Shown here: one piece after another, positions 55,459 through 63,683 of the stretch
How positions within the stretch are numbered: the stretch's first letter is position 1
How the letters are laid out: each line of letters begins with the position of its first letter
Assembly (NCBI RefSeq): GCF_016526145.1
Contig: NZ_JADDUE010000007.1
Span: forward strand, 1-64,000
Reading direction: 5' to 3'
From: Saccharopolyspora galaxeae
GTDB taxonomy: Bacteria; Actinomycetota; Actinomycetes; Mycobacteriales; Pseudonocardiaceae
Length of the DNA stretch: 64,000 nucleotides
The notes under the pieces: generated by a model
Database searches by the model: none
The model's input: the letters and a program-made list of their open reading frames with translations, nothing else
What the model was told of the DNA's origin: nothing
Translations under genes and position numbers: made by a program

Positions 55459-55684
55459 CTTGGAAACCTCCGATAAACGTCCTAATTGTGGGCACAACCT
55501 AACGCCGATGGTTACTCGGCGGTAGTCCCGTGTTATTGATGCGAAACTTTTCGGGCTCGATTAGTCGTGCGGTGGCAGCCTGCCATGCCCGCGCGCGAGC
55601 AGCGGCGCCGCCCGCCGCGCAAGTGGCTGCCGCCGCGGCTGCGAGGTTCCCGCCGGTGGCGCCGCTCGTGGCAGGCTGGTCCGC

Positions 55685-56065
55685 ATGTCCGCGATCGACC
55701 TCGCCGAGGAGGTCTTCCTGGCCGTGGCGCCCGCCGCGCTGGCCCCGCACTTCGCCGACCCGGACCGCTGGCCGCGGCAATGGCCCGGGCTGGCGCCGGT
55801 CGCCGAGGCCGACCGCGGCATCGAGGGGATGCGCTGGCGGCTCACCGGTGACCTGCGCGGCAGCATGGAGGTGTGGTTGCAGCCGGTGCTGGACGGCACC
55901 GTGCTGCACTACTTCCTGCGCGCCGACCCGCCCGGTCCGCGACGTGGGCGGTGGGTGACAGCCGAGCTGCGGCGGCGCAGGCTGGCCGTGCGGGAGCTGG
56001 TGTTCGAGCTCAAGTCCCGGTTGGAGGCCGGCCGGGCACCGGGCTGCCCACCCCCGTCGCGGTGA
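55685..56065 (+). CDS. SRPBCC-like small protein (Rv2186c type)
   Basis: 126 residues. IDLAEEVFLAVAPAALAPHF, GMRWRLTGDLRGSMEVWLQP, and DGTVLHYFLRADPPGP follow the helix-grip pattern of polyketide cyclase/lipid transport (START-like) proteins; the C-terminal helix is Arg-rich. Start ATG at 55685. Precedes the phosphoesterase and a second SRPBCC gene. In mycobacteria a protein of this size sits between fadD15 and TB16.3 (from memory). Ligand unknown. Confidence 0.75.
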   Translation: MSAIDLAEEVFLAVAPAALAPHFADPDRWPRQWPGLAPVAEADRGIEGMRWRLTGDLRGSMEVWLQPVLDGTVLHYFLRADPPGPRRGRWVTAELRRRRLAVRELVFELKSRLEAGRAPGCPPPSR

Positions 56066-56096
56066 TCGTCGAGCCAACGGTGATTGAGGAGAGAGT

Positions 56097-56885
56097 GTGC
56101 GGGTGCACGTGGTGTCCGACGTCCATGGCAACGCCGAGGCGTTGAAGCGGGCCGGTGACGGGGCGGACGCGCTGGTCGTGCTCGGCGACCTGATCGACTT
56201 CGTGGACTACCACGACCACGGGCGCGGGATCCTGGGCGCGGTGTTCGGCGCGGAGAAGGTGGCGCACTTCGCGGAGCTGCGCCGCAACCACCGCGGCCCG
56301 GAGATCGGCGCCTACGCGCGCTCGCTGTGGGAGTCGTTGGACGATCCGCGCGCAGTGGTGCAGGACGCGGTGCGCGACCAGTACTCGCAGCTGTTCGCCG
56401 CGATGACCGCGCCGACCTACGCGATCGCGGGCAACGTGGACGAGCCGGGCCTGTGGCCGGAGTTCGCCCGCGAAGGCGTGCACTTCGTGGAAGGCGAGAC
56501 GGTGGAGATCGGCGGGCTGAGTTTCGGCTTCGTCGGCGGCACGATCCTGGCTCCGGGCGGGAAGCTGCGCCGGGACGCGGCTTGGGTGCCGCACCTGCGC
56601 CCGGAGGAGGAGTTCGACGCCGCGGTCGCCGGGCTCGGCGAGGTCGACGTGTTGTGCTCGCACCTGCCGCCCAAGGTCCCGGATCTGGTCTACGACGTCA
56701 TCGCACGTCGCGCCGAGCACGGCTCGGCCGCGCTGCTGGAGCGGATCCACCGCGACCGCCCGCGCTGGTCGCTGTTCGGCCACGTGCACCAGCCGCTGGC
56801 GCAGCGGGTCCGGATCGGGCGCACCGAATGCGTCAACGTCGGGCATTTCAAGCGCACCGAACAGCCCTACGTGCTGCGTTGGTGA
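56097..56885 (+). CDS. calcineurin-like metallophosphoesterase
   Basis: 262 residues. Metal-binding motifs in order: VVSDVHGN, VVLGDLIDFVD, GNVDE (in place of GNHE/D), SHLPP, and GHVHQP. These are the five blocks of the family, so two metals should bind. The overall look is that of small phosphodiesterases of the YfcE-like type. Substrate unknown. GTG at 56097 with GAGGAG upstream, 31 bp after the SRPBCC gene, likely one transcript. Confidence 0.9.
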   Translation: MRVHVVSDVHGNAEALKRAGDGADALVVLGDLIDFVDYHDHGRGILGAVFGAEKVAHFAELRRNHRGPEIGAYARSLWESLDDPRAVVQDAVRDQYSQLFAAMTAPTYAIAGNVDEPGLWPEFAREGVHFVEGETVEIGGLSFGFVGGTILAPGGKLRRDAAWVPHLRPEEEFDAAVAGLGEVDVLCSHLPPKVPDLVYDVIARRAEHGSAALLERIHRDRPRWSLFGHVHQPLAQRVRIGRTECVNVGHFKRTEQPYVLRW

Positions 56886-56969
56886 GCAGGCGCGTTGCGC
56901 TGCGGTTCGGCCGCGGCGCAGCGCGGGCGGGCGCACCCGCCGGTGCCGCGGGAGGTGGCCGCGAACCTG

Positions 56970-56975
56970 TAATCT
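56970..56975 (+). promoter_or_regulatory. -10 hexamer TAATCT, leaderless
   Basis: Ends 7 nt before the ATG at 56983. Confidence 0.6.
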
Positions 56976-56982
56976 GCGCGGC

Positions 56983-57426
56983 ATGGTCGATCAGTCCACC
57001 CAATCCATCGTGATCCAGGCTCCCGCCGCCGAGATCATGGCGGTGATCTCGGACTTCGCCGCCTACCCGGAGTGGGCGGAGGCGGTCAAGGAGACCGAGG
57101 TGCTCTCGACGACCAGCTCGGGCCTGGCCGAGAAGGTGCGGTTCGTGCTCGACGCCGGGGTGGTCAAGGACACCTACGTCAACGTCTACGAGTGGGCCGA
57201 CGACGGGCTGTCGGTGAGCTGGACGCTGTCCGAGGGGCAGGTGCAGAAGGCGCAGCAAGGCACGTATTCGCTGCGGCCGCAGCCGGAAGGCGGCACCGAG
57301 GTCACCTACAGCCTGGCGGTGGACCTGGCGATCCCGATGATCGGCATGTTCAAGCGCAAGGCCGAGAAAATGATCATGAATACGGCGCTGAAAGAGCTCA
57401 AACGCCGCGTCGAATCGGGGACTTGA
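56983..57426 (+). CDS. SRPBCC-family protein (TB16.3-like)
   Basis: 147 residues: SIVIQAPAAEIMAVISDFAA opens the START-like domain, YPEWAEAVKETEVL follows, then VKDTYVNVYEWADDG and the C-terminal helix RKAEKMIMNTALKELKRRVE. Comparable to mycobacterial TB16.3 (Rv2185c), thought to bind a lipid-type ligand. It precedes the ArsA-type ATPase gene on the same strand by 230 bp. Confidence 0.88.
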   Translation: MVDQSTQSIVIQAPAAEIMAVISDFAAYPEWAEAVKETEVLSTTSSGLAEKVRFVLDAGVVKDTYVNVYEWADDGLSVSWTLSEGQVQKAQQGTYSLRPQPEGGTEVTYSLAVDLAIPMIGMFKRKAEKMIMNTALKELKRRVESGT

Positions 57427-57656
57427 GCCGCGCGGGCGCGTTTTCCGCCGCGCGCTCCGAGTAGCGGATGCGGCCGCGTTGATCGACAGTGTTTCCGGGC
57501 GGCGCGCTTTCCCGCCCGCGTCGCCGGTTTCCGGGCGGAAGTGGCACGACCGGATCACGTGGCGCTTCCTGCGGCGCGGCTGCGATGCGGCCGCAACGAA
57601 GATCGAGTATCAACGGCATTCGACGTTCCTGTCCCGACTCCGCACTGAGACCGCCC

Positions 57657-58880
57657 TTGCGCATCCTGTTGTTCACCGGAAAGGGCGGCGTGGGAAAAAC
57701 GACCCTCGCCGCCGCCACGGCCGCGCGCCTGGCCGAGCGCGGCCGGAAGGTCCTGGTGGTCTCCACCGACCCGGCGCACTCCCTCGGCGACGCCTTCGGC
57801 GCCGCGCTCGGTGCTGAACCGCGCGAAGTGGAACTGCACGAACAGCGGCGCGACGTCCGGCTGCACGCCGCCGAGGTGCAGACCCGCGGGCTGCTCGACC
57901 AGGCGTGGTCGGAGCTGCGCGAGCACTTGCGCACCCTGCTGCTCGGGGCGGGCGTGAGCGAACTCGACGCGGAGGAGCTCACCCACCTGCCCGGGGTGGA
58001 GGACCTGCTCGGGCTGGCCGAAGTGTTCCGGTTCGCCGAGAGCGGGGTGTGGGACACGGTGCTCGTCGACTGCGGCCCGACCGCCGAAACGCTGCGGCTG
58101 CTGTCGCTGCCGGAGTCGATCGCCGGATACCTGGAGCGGCTGTTCCCGGCGCACCGGCGGATGGTCCGCGGCGTGCTGGCGGGCCTGGCGGGCAGCGACA
58201 ACGTCGAACGCTGGGATGCGGTGGCCGATGCCGTGAGCCGCCTGGCGGAGCGGCTGCTCGGGCTGCGGCGCACGCTCACCTCCGAGCACACCAGCGTCCG
58301 GCTGGTGCTGACCCCGGAGGCGGTGGTGGCGGCCGAGACGCGCCGGACGCTGACCGCACTGGCGTTGCAGCAGATCCGGGTCGACGGGCTGGTCGCCAAC
58401 CGGCTCGTGCCGGATCCCGGTTCGGCGCGCGGGAACGCGGCGGCCTGGATGCGAACCCGGCGCAGGGAGCAGGACGCGGTGCTCGGGCAGGTGCGCTCGG
58501 CGACGGAACTGCCGCTGCGCACGGTGGCTCATCGAGCCGCCGAACCGGTCGGCCCCGGCGCGTTGCTGGAACTCGCCGACGAGCTCTACGACGGCGACGA
58601 CCCGCTGGAGGGCGCCGCGTTCGCGCCGGAGATGGAGCTCGGCGGTGGCGGGCGCGCGCTGGACTCCGAATACACGCTGCGGATCGCGCTGCCGCTGCAC
58701 GACGACGCCGAGCTGGACCTGGCGCGGATCGGTGACGAGCTGGCCGTCACCATCGACGGCAGGAGGCGGCTCATCGCGCTGCCCGCGGTGCTGCGCCGTT
58801 GCGCGGTGACCGCCGCGGTCGCCGCCGACGACGGGATCACCGTGTCGTTCCGGCCCGATCCCGAGCAGTGGATGCGCTGA
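57657..58880 (+). CDS. ArsA/Get3-family ATPase
   Basis: 407 residues from a TTG at 57657 chosen because MRILLFTGKGGVGKTTLAAA is the usual N-terminus; an in-frame ATG at 57585 would add 24 residues. Deviant P-loop GKGGVGKT with signature Lys, VVSTDPAHSLGDAFG (switch I), VLVDCGPTAETLRLLSLPE (switch II) are clear. The C-terminal 90 residues form a small alpha-crystallin-like domain (TLRIALPLHDDAELDLARIG, DELAVTIDGRRRLIALP), known from actinobacterial and plant Get3-like proteins. Not an arsenite pump: no ArsB partner or metal cysteines. Possible membrane-protein chaperone. Confidence 0.92.
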   Translation: MRILLFTGKGGVGKTTLAAATAARLAERGRKVLVVSTDPAHSLGDAFGAALGAEPREVELHEQRRDVRLHAAEVQTRGLLDQAWSELREHLRTLLLGAGVSELDAEELTHLPGVEDLLGLAEVFRFAESGVWDTVLVDCGPTAETLRLLSLPESIAGYLERLFPAHRRMVRGVLAGLAGSDNVERWDAVADAVSRLAERLLGLRRTLTSEHTSVRLVLTPEAVVAAETRRTLTALALQQIRVDGLVANRLVPDPGSARGNAAAWMRTRRREQDAVLGQVRSATELPLRTVAHRAAEPVGPGALLELADELYDGDDPLEGAAFAPEMELGGGGRALDSEYTLRIALPLHDDAELDLARIGDELAVTIDGRRRLIALPAVLRRCAVTAAVAADDGITVSFRPDPEQWMR

Positions 58881-58891
58881 GGCTGTGACCA

Positions 58892-59467
58892 ATGTGGACC
58901 AGTGGATGTGGTGAGCGGATGCGTGCTGAACACCCCGATCCCGAGGTGACGTCGGGAACGGGCGAAGAGCCGGACAGCGGTGGCTCCAGCGGTCGCGGAA
59001 CGGGTTCCGAGCAGGACGGGGGCGGTCGCGACCGGATGGCCGAAGAGCTCCGGCTGCTGCTGGACGCGGCGGCGCAGCGCGCCGAGGAGTACCTGCGCGG
59101 CGCAGGCGGTGCTGAGCGGACTCGCGATCGCGGCGCTGGGCCGTCCGGCGCTGGGCCGTCCGGCGAAACCGGCTCGGGTGGCGCTTCCTGCGGCTGGTGC
59201 CCGATCTGCGCGGTGGCCGCGCTGGTGCGCGGTGATCAACCGGAGCTGACCGCGAAGCTGGCCGACCAGCTGTCCGGGCTCGTGGAATTGCTGCGGGGCA
59301 CCCTCGCCGAACACCGGCACACCGATCCGGCCGGTCCGGCTGCGGAAACCGCCGAACCGGCCGCCGAACCCGCGAGCAAGGTGCAGCGGATCGAGGTTCG
59401 CCGGGTGCGCGGCAAGACCGCCGCAGCGGCCGGGAAGGGCGCTTCGATGGGAGAGCGCGATTGCTGA
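58892..59467 (+). CDS. conserved hypothetical protein with CxxC (Rv2183c type)
   Basis: 191 residues from the ATG at 58892 (GAGG 9 nt upstream); an ATG at 58919 is an alternative. The N-terminal half is Gly/Ser/Glu-rich. Then come AEELRLLLDAAAQRAEEYLR, the CGWCPICAVAALVRGDQPEL segment with three cysteines, ADQLSGLVELLRGTLAEH and a Lys-rich tail VQRIEVRRVRGK. The cysteine cluster may bind metal. It follows the ArsA-type gene by 11 bp and overlaps the ROK gene by 7 bp, so the three are co-transcribed. Unknown function. Confidence 0.8.
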   Translation: MWTSGCGERMRAEHPDPEVTSGTGEEPDSGGSSGRGTGSEQDGGGRDRMAEELRLLLDAAAQRAEEYLRGAGGAERTRDRGAGPSGAGPSGETGSGGASCGWCPICAVAALVRGDQPELTAKLADQLSGLVELLRGTLAEHRHTDPAGPAAETAEPAAEPASKVQRIEVRRVRGKTAAAAGKGASMGERDC

Positions 59468-60417
59468 CCGTCGGCGTGGATGTGGGCGGCACCAGCGTCC
59501 GTGCCAGCGTGGTCGACCCGCAGGGCACCGTGCTGGAGACGCTGCGGGTGCCGTCGGCGGGCACCGGACCTGAACTCGACTCCGCCATCGCGGGCACCGT
59601 GCTGGCCCTCGCCGCCGACTACCCGGTGGCCGGAGTGGGCCTGGCCGTGGCGGGTTTCGTCAGCGAGGACCGCAGGGTCGTGCGGTTCGCACCGCACCTG
59701 CCGTGGCGGCACGTGGCCGTGGCCGACAACATCGCCGCCCGAGTGGGGTTGCCGGTGGTGCTCGAGCACGACGCCAACGCGGCCGCGATCGCCGAGCAGC
59801 GGTTCGGTGCCGCGGTCGGCGCGCGGGTCGCGGCGCTGGTGGCGTTGGGGACCGGCATCGGCGGGGCGCTGGTGCTCGGCGGTGACGTGTTCCGCGGGGC
59901 GCACGGAGTGGCGCCGGAGCTCGGCCACCTGCGGCTGGTTCCGGACGGGCGGGAATGCCCGTGCGGGAAGCGCGGCTGCTGGGAGCGCTACTGCAGCGGA
60001 ACCGCCCTGGCCCGGACCGCGCTGGAACTGCTGGCCGAGGACGCGTCCTCGCCGCTGGCCGCGCAGGCCGCCGCCGACCCCGGCGAGATCACCGGGGAGC
60101 GCGTCGCGCACGCTGCCGAGGACGGCGACCCGGTCGCGCGCCGCGCGGTGGGCGAGCTGGCGCGCTGGCTCGGTGAGGGACTGGCGCTGGTCGCCGACGT
60201 CTACGACCCGGAGGTCGTGGTGCTCGCAGGCGGCGTGTCCGGTTCGGCGCACCTGTTCCTGCGGCAAGCCCGGCAGCACTACGCGGATGCGATGACCGGC
60301 GCCGGGCATCGCCCGTTGGCAAAGGTCCGGGTGGCCAAGCACGCGGACGAGGCGGGCATCGTCGGCGCCGCGACGCTGGCCCGCGAACACGTCGCCGCGC
60401 ACGCCCGGACCTGCTGA
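59461..60417 (+). CDS. ROK-family sugar kinase (glucokinase type)
   Basis: 318 residues. N-terminal phosphate loop TVGVDVGGTSVRASVVDPQG, HDANAAAIAEQRFGAA with the catalytic Asp, GTGIGGALV, the zinc site CPCGKRGCWERYCSG and VVVLAGGVSGSAHLF. No HTH is present, so a kinase rather than a repressor. Most actinobacterial stand-alone ROK enzymes of this kind phosphorylate glucose. Starts at a TTG inside the previous gene, with GGGAG upstream, indicating coupled translation. Confidence 0.92.
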   Translation: MLTVGVDVGGTSVRASVVDPQGTVLETLRVPSAGTGPELDSAIAGTVLALAADYPVAGVGLAVAGFVSEDRRVVRFAPHLPWRHVAVADNIAARVGLPVVLEHDANAAAIAEQRFGAAVGARVAALVALGTGIGGALVLGGDVFRGAHGVAPELGHLRLVPDGRECPCGKRGCWERYCSGTALARTALELLAEDASSPLAAQAAADPGEITGERVAHAAEDGDPVARRAVGELARWLGEGLALVADVYDPEVVVLAGGVSGSAHLFLRQARQHYADAMTGAGHRPLAKVRVAKHADEAGIVGAATLAREHVAAHARTC

Positions 60418-60676
60418 ACCTTCGTCGTCGAACCCGGCTGCGAAGTCCCTGCAGAACGACTTGCGCAACGGTGCCGGTGGCGGACCGCGGCGGCTTCCTG
60501 GCTGCGGAACGCTGAATGGGCGAAGCGGACCGCTCGGAGAAGGCGACATGGCAGCGCTCGTCCCGAACAGGCGCTGAGCCCGTCGCCGGCTCGGCGAGGC
60601 GAGCACGCCGCGGGGCCCGGAAGTTCACCGGCCGGTCGGCTCCACCGCGCCGCCGATGCCGTATCCGGGCAGCTGC

Positions 60677-61171
60677 TCAGAGCCGCGCGCCGTCGTCACC
60701 GGATCCCGGCGGGTTGCTCCGCAACCGCAGCAGCAACCAGCCGATCCCGCCGCTGATCGCGATCAGCCCGGCGGGCAGCGCCACGCTGCCGCCGAGCCCC
60801 GCGAGCCCCGGCACCACCAGCAGCAGCACGCCCAGCACGATCGTCGAGATCCCGCCGATCGTGGCCGCGGTCGGTCGCGGCATCGGCGGTGGTTCCGGTG
60901 GCTCGTAGTGGCCTTCGTCGTCCGCTTCAGCGGGCGGTGTCCAGTCCCGCGGCCCCGCAGGCTCCACCGGGGCCGGGCTCAGCTCCTCGTCCGCTCGGCC
61001 CGGCGGATCCGGTGCCCGTCCCTGCCCGTCGGCGTCGTCCGCGGTCGTGCGCGGCCCGTCCTCCTGCGGCCAGCGCGCCAGCGGCTCGTCGCGTTCCAAG
61101 CCCGCGACGATCTCGGCGAAGGCCGCGTCGATGTCCTCGGGTCCGTCGGCATTGTCGTGGCGGGTGCTCAT
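60677..61171 (-). CDS. membrane-anchored hypothetical protein
   Basis: 164 residues. An acidic, Pro-rich, presumably cytosolic N-terminal 100 residues (DIDAAFAEIVAGLERDEPLA) is followed by two helices in ATIGGISTIVLGVLLLVVPG and SVALPAGLIAISGGIGWLLL and a short tail. Common actinobacterial layout without known function. The ATG overlaps the stop of the hydrolase gene (ATGA), so translation is coupled. Confidence 0.75.
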   Translation of the reverse strand: MSTRHDNADGPEDIDAAFAEIVAGLERDEPLARWPQEDGPRTTADDADGQGRAPDPPGRADEELSPAPVEPAGPRDWTPPAEADDEGHYEPPEPPPMPRPTAATIGGISTIVLGVLLLVVPGLAGLGGSVALPAGLIAISGGIGWLLLRLRSNPPGSGDDGARL

Positions 61172-62010
61172 GCGGTTTCTCCGACGCGCTCGCGGTGGAT
61201 CCGGCGGATGAACTCGACGCTACCGGCGAACACCGTCGGCGCGTCGTGATCGAGCGTTGCGACGTGGTAGCTGTCCGGCAGCACGACCTCGGTGACGTCG
61301 TCGCCGCCCACGCCGTCGAGCACGACCTTCGCGTTGAGCGGTTCGACGACGTGGTCGGTCGCCGAGCGCAGCAGCAGCACCGGCGCGCGCACCCTGCCGA
61401 GGTCGCGCCGCACGATCCGCCACAACCGCCGAAGGCTCGCCATGGCGCGCAGCGGCGCCCGCCCGTAGGCGAGCTCGGTGCTACCGGCCTTCGCGATGTC
61501 CCCGCTGAGCCCGCGCACCGAAGGCAGCACCCGGCACAGCACCGGCAGCAGCGCGGCTTCCCGCCGCAGCGTCAGCACCGACGGGTTCACCAGCACGACC
61601 CCGGAGATGTCGGGATGTTCCTGGGCCAGCCGCAACGCCAGCGTGCCGCCCATCGACTGGCCGAACACGAACACCGAACCGCACCGGGCGCGCAGCGATT
61701 CCAGTTCGGTCCGCACCGCCGAATACCACTCGTCCCAGCCGGTGCGGTTCAACTCGCGCCACGTGGTGCCGTGCCCGGGAAGGCGCGGGCAGCGGACCGT
61801 GTACCCCTCGGCGGCCAAGTGCTCTCCCCAGCTGCGCATGCTCTGCGGAGTGCTGGTGAATCCGTGGCACAGCAACACGCCGACGTCGTCGGCACCCTCG
61901 TGCACGAACGGCTCGGCGCCGGCGAGCACGGGTGACTCCGATGGCACCGGCAACCCCGGTGGGATGGGCAACCCCCGTGGGATGGGCAACACAGCCTCCC
62001 TACCGCTCAC
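61168..62010 (-). CDS. alpha/beta hydrolase (carboxylesterase/monoacylglycerol lipase type)
   Basis: Up to 280 residues. VGVLLCHGFTSTPQSMRSWG holds the oxyanion HG motif, GQSMGG the nucleophile Ser, LLLRSATDHVVEP the Asp and LPDSYHVATLDHD the His. The layout resembles Est30/YvaK carboxylesterases acting on short acyl esters or lysolipids. The start is uncertain: the GTG at 62010, or a GTG/TTG near 61990 with GGGAGG close by; the N-terminal 25 residues are a low-complexity LPIPxG repeat. Next to an acyltransferase gene, divergent. Confidence 0.87.
   Translation of the reverse strand: MSGREAVLPIPRGLPIPPGLPVPSESPVLAGAEPFVHEGADDVGVLLCHGFTSTPQSMRSWGEHLAAEGYTVRCPRLPGHGTTWRELNRTGWDEWYSAVRTELESLRARCGSVFVFGQSMGGTLALRLAQEHPDISGVVLVNPSVLTLRREAALLPVLCRVLPSVRGLSGDIAKAGSTELAYGRAPLRAMASLRRLWRIVRRDLGRVRAPVLLLRSATDHVVEPLNAKVVLDGVGGDDVTEVVLPDSYHVATLDHDAPTVFAGSVEFIRRIHRERVGETA
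61952..61987. repeat. 18-bp tandem repeat in the hydrolase N-terminus
   Basis: Two adjacent 18-bp units (AACCCCGGTGGGATGGGC and AACCCCCGTGGGATGGGC) encode LPIPPG/LPIPRG on the minus strand; a partial third precedes them. Confidence 0.75.
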
Positions 62011-62164
62011 CTCGACCCGGGTACCGGTTCATCGTCGCATGGCTGTGGCCGGTGCGGGGCGATCTTCCGGGGCTGATCCGATACCGCAGGGGCCGCATTG
62101 TGCGGCGTGCGGGCGCTCCGTAACCTGAACTAGGTATTCCGGGTGTTCAGAAAGGCAGCGGCGC

Positions 62165-62899
62165 GTGCTGTACTGGGTGATGAAGCACTTCTTGCTCGGT
62201 CCCCTCATGAAGCTGTTCTGCCGCCCGAGCATCGACGGTGCCGAGCACGTGCCGCAGTCCGGTGCGGCGATCCTGGTCAGCAACCACGTCGCGGTCGCCG
62301 ACTCGTTCTTCATGCCGCTGATGATGCCGCGCCGGGTGACCTTCCTGGCCAAGCGCGAGTACTTCACCGGAACCGGGATCAAGGGCAAGTTCCAGAAGTT
62401 CTTCTTCTCCGGGGTCGGCCAGGTCCCGATCGACCGCTCCAGCGGCGCGGCAGCGCAGGCCGCGCTGGACACCGGCGTTCGGTTGCTGCGCGAAGGCAAG
62501 CTGCTCGGCGTCTACCCCGAAGGCACCCGCTCCCCGGACGGCCGGCTCTACAAGGGCAAGACCGGGGTCGCGCGGATGGCGCTGGAGGCAGGTGTGCCGG
62601 TGATCCCGATCGCGATGTACGGCACCGACAAGGTCAATCCGCTCGGCTCCAAGATGTGGTACCCGCACAAGGTGCGGGTCAAGGTCGGCGAGCCGCTGGA
62701 CTTCTCCCGCTACGAGGGGCTGGCCGGGGACCGGTTCGTGGAGCGCTCGATCACCGACGAGATCATGTACGCGCTGATGGAGCTGTCCGGCCAGGAGTAC
62801 GTCGACATCTACGCCGCGAAGGCCAAGGACGAGCTGACCGCGCAGGGCAAGGACGTCGCGGGCTGGACCGACCGGATGCCCCGCTCCAAGGCGAGCTGA
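62165..62899 (+). CDS. plsC: 1-acyl-sn-glycerol-3-phosphate acyltransferase
   Basis: 244 residues. Motif I NHVAVADSFF (His-x4-Asp), motif II FFFSGVGQVPIDRSSG, motif III YPEGTRSPDG and motif IV GVPVIPIAMYG are in order. Adds the second acyl chain of phosphatidic acid at the membrane face. GTG start at 62165 with AAAGG upstream. Same order as Rv2182c. Probably a partner of the acyl-CoA ligase and hydrolase genes in lipid turnover, by inference. Confidence 0.94.
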   Translation: MLYWVMKHFLLGPLMKLFCRPSIDGAEHVPQSGAAILVSNHVAVADSFFMPLMMPRRVTFLAKREYFTGTGIKGKFQKFFFSGVGQVPIDRSSGAAAQAALDTGVRLLREGKLLGVYPEGTRSPDGRLYKGKTGVARMALEAGVPVIPIAMYGTDKVNPLGSKMWYPHKVRVKVGEPLDFSRYEGLAGDRFVERSITDEIMYALMELSGQEYVDIYAAKAKDELTAQGKDVAGWTDRMPRSKAS

Positions 62900-62941
62900 G
62901 CGGGTCCGACGGGGCCGGGCGTTCGCCCGCACCGCCCTCTT

Positions 62942-62947
62942 TACGCT
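62942..62947 (+). promoter_or_regulatory. -10 hexamer TACGCT, leaderless
   Basis: Ends 6 nt before the GTG at 62954. Confidence 0.55.
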
Positions 62948-62953
62948 GGTTCG

Positions 62954-63454
62954 GTGCGGTTCTTCTACGACTGTGAGTTCATCGAGGACGGGCAGACGAT
63001 CGACCTGGTCTCGATCGGCATGGTGGACGAGACCGGCCGCGAGTTCTACGCGGTCTCCACCGACTTCGACGCGGGCCGGGCGGGCCAATGGGTGCGCCGC
63101 AACGTGCTCCCGCAGTTGCCCCCGCCCGCGGACGGCGCTTGGCGCCCGCGAGCGCGCATCCGCGAAGAGCTGTACGAGTTCCTGACCGCACGCCACGACA
63201 ACATCGAACTCTGGGCCTGGTACGCGGCCTACGACCACGTCGCGCTCGCCCAGCTGTGGGGCGCGATGCCCGCGCTGCCCTCGCGGATTCCGAAGTTCAC
63301 CCGGGATCTGCGGCAGCGCTGGGAGGACGTGGGCAAGCCGAAGCTCCCCTCGGCACCGGCGAACGCGCACGACGCGCTCGCCGACGCGCGGCACAACCTG
63401 CAGCGCTGGAAGGTGATCGAGGACGTGCAGCGCAAGCGCGGCTACCCGCTCTGA
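62954..63454 (+). CDS. DEDDh 3'-5' exoribonuclease (Rv2179c/exoribonuclease AS type)
   Basis: 166 residues. FFYDCEFIEDG carries the Asp-x-Glu, YAAYDHVALAQLWG the second Asp, and NAHDALADARHNLQRWKVI the His and last Asp. This short RNase T-like family in M. tuberculosis degrades 3' overhangs of A-rich RNA; the same activity is likely here. Leaderless GTG start. Confidence 0.93.
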   Translation: MRFFYDCEFIEDGQTIDLVSIGMVDETGREFYAVSTDFDAGRAGQWVRRNVLPQLPPPADGAWRPRARIREELYEFLTARHDNIELWAWYAAYDHVALAQLWGAMPALPSRIPKFTRDLRQRWEDVGKPKLPSAPANAHDALADARHNLQRWKVIEDVQRKRGYPL

Positions 63455-63683
63455 GCCAGCTTCGCGCTCGTCTTGCGCGGGTGGCGAAAGCAGCCGGCGC
63501 CGCTCGGAGAAGGCCAGCACCTGAGCCGGACGCAGGTTCCACGGGCGCCGTTCCACCACCGGAGTACTTGCTGCACCGATACAGGCCGTGCCAGGCTGCT
63601 GCCCGGGGAGATCCAGATCACCCCGCTCGGTGCCGAGCGAGCGCGGCGCGAGCGAGTGCAGGCGAGCAGAGGAGGCGGCGAGG

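Noticed and set aside
57657-58880. Arsenite efflux pump
   Set aside because: Single ATPase half, no arsenic-binding cysteines, no arsB/arsR nearby.
60418-60676. Small gene after the ROK kinase
   Set aside because: The only open frame (from 60516) is Arg/Ser-rich, lacks a ribosome site and overlaps the convergent membrane-protein gene.
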